Source: Actinomycetes bacterium | Lineage (GTDB): Bacteria; Actinomycetota; Acidimicrobiia; Acidimicrobiales; Palsa-688 | DNA: 5,227 bases | NCBI GenBank assembly: GCA_021808425.1 | Contig: JAKBBS010000237.1 | Span: 1-5,227 of the forward strand | Direction: 5' to 3' | In this document: one piece after another, positions 4,772 through 5,227 of the stretch | Layout of the letters: every line of letters starts with the position of its first letter | Position numbering within the stretch: position 1 is the stretch's first letter | Notes under the pieces: model-generated | The model's input: the letters and a program-made list of their open reading frames with translations, nothing else | What the model was told of the DNA's origin: nothing | Databases searched by the model: none | Program-made: the position numbers and the translations under genes

Positions 4772-5227
4772 GTGAACCTGGAACCAGCCGTCGCTCCCCT
4801 CGAGGGATGGAGTGTCGAAGTGGCGGACCAAGGTCAACCCTTCGACGTCGCCGCCTGGCTGCTCGCCTCGATGGGGGCATCCGTATCTGCCTCAGGCCCT
4901 GGTCACTCCCCTCGCGACGTGAGCGTGGCGCGAATCGGGCTCGCAGCCGACTCGAAACGAGACGGCTGCGTGGCGCTCCTGACGCCGTCTCCTTTCCGTC
5001 TCAGCGACGCCGGCCTTCCCGAGGGCTGCCTTGCCTACGCAACCGGCGTGACCCTCGCTGTCGGAGCGATCGCCGGCTGGCTGACCGGAACCACGGTACC
5101 TGTGAGCGAGTTGGCGGTGGCTGTCGAGGTTCGCCTACCGGACGTGATCGCCGCCTCCTACAGCGCACCCAACCCGATGCGCCCGCGCCATCCGCTTCGG
5201 GCCCCCGGGGGGGGCTTCTACCATGCC
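4772..5227 (+). CDS. Family III (CaiB/BaiF-like) CoA-transferase, N-terminal part (3' end outside window)
   Basis: An open frame of 152 codons runs from the GTG at 4772 to the right edge without a stop. That GTG is the first possible start after the in-frame TAA at 4754-4756; the ribosome site is weak (AAGG, 13 bases upstream). The opening PLEGWSVEVADQGQPFDVAAW (9-29) followed by LLASMGASVS resembles the family III N-terminus (LxGxxVxE...AAxLLAxxGAxV). AYATGVTLAVGAIAGWLTG and then RAPGGGFYHA (143-152) resemble the later helix and the GGGxY turn of the same family. The linker between these blocks is much shorter than in FRC or CaiB, and the usual VVKVE is not conserved, so this may be a compact or degenerate domain, as in two-domain fused CoA-transferases. 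Such enzymes move CoA between carboxylic acids in acyl, carnitine and steroid side-chain metabolism. The catalytic aspartate region is not identifiable within the fragment. The family call is moderate. Confidence 0.55.
   Translation, partial: MNLEPAVAPLEGWSVEVADQGQPFDVAAWLLASMGASVSASGPGHSPRDVSVARIGLAADSKRDGCVALLTPSPFRLSDAGLPEGCLAYATGVTLAVGAIAGWLTGTTVPVSELAVAVEVRLPDVIAASYSAPNPMRPRHPLRAPGGGFYHA

Noticed and set aside
5207..5214. Run of eight G as a possible frameshift or sequencing error
   Set aside because: The frame through it reads APGGGFYHA, which fits the expected family motif, so the run is probably correct.
1..5227. tRNA or rRNA genes, CRISPR arrays, insertion sequences, attachment sites
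   Set aside because: I saw no cloverleaf sequence, no spaced short repeats, no transposase motif and no terminal inverted repeats with target duplications.

Overview
The window is GC-rich with strong third-position GC bias, GTG and TTG starts, and short overlaps between genes. It codes for a CofH/FbiC-type deazaflavin (F420) enzyme together with several CoA- and lipid-type enzymes. This points to a high-GC actinobacterium (Mycobacteriales-like or a relative). The genus cannot be fixed from the sequence alone.

Layout. On the plus strand, the left edge holds the C-terminal 327 residues of a CofH/FbiC-like radical SAM protein (1-986). It overlaps by four bases the TTG start of an MDR-type NADPH:quinone oxidoreductase (983-1966). 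Convergent to these, on the minus strand, is an acyl-CoA thioesterase II (tesB-like, 2847-1999). Next come about 430 bases without an intact gene (2848-3277). They contain a decayed copy of the tail of a short-chain dehydrogenase (SDR), a pair of perfect 14-bp palindromes, and nested inverted repeats. Further right on the minus strand is a probable two-gene operon: an EXPERA-family (TMEM97/EBP-like) four-helix membrane protein (4689-4114) followed by an intact SDR (4072-3278). Divergent from this pair, on the plus strand, a reading frame starts at 4772 and runs off the right edge. It looks like the beginning of a family III (CaiB/BaiF-like) CoA-transferase.

How the genes may work together. 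A CoA-transferase, an SDR, an MDR oxidoreductase, a TesB thioesterase and a sterol-isomerase-type EXPERA membrane protein fit catabolism or modification of a lipid or sterol-like compound through CoA thioesters. A 14-bp near-match to the KstR cholesterol-regulon operator lies in the 82-bp divergent promoter region (4739-4752), which is compatible with that idea but does not prove it. The CofH-like gene could supply F420 or an FO-related product to such a pathway, or could simply be a neighbour.

Most worth a second look: the bacterial EXPERA-SDR pair and its divergent promoter; the twin palindromes at 3056-3088; and the SDR-tail remnant ending 7 bases before tesB, which suggests that a duplicated SDR-tesB unit has partly decayed.
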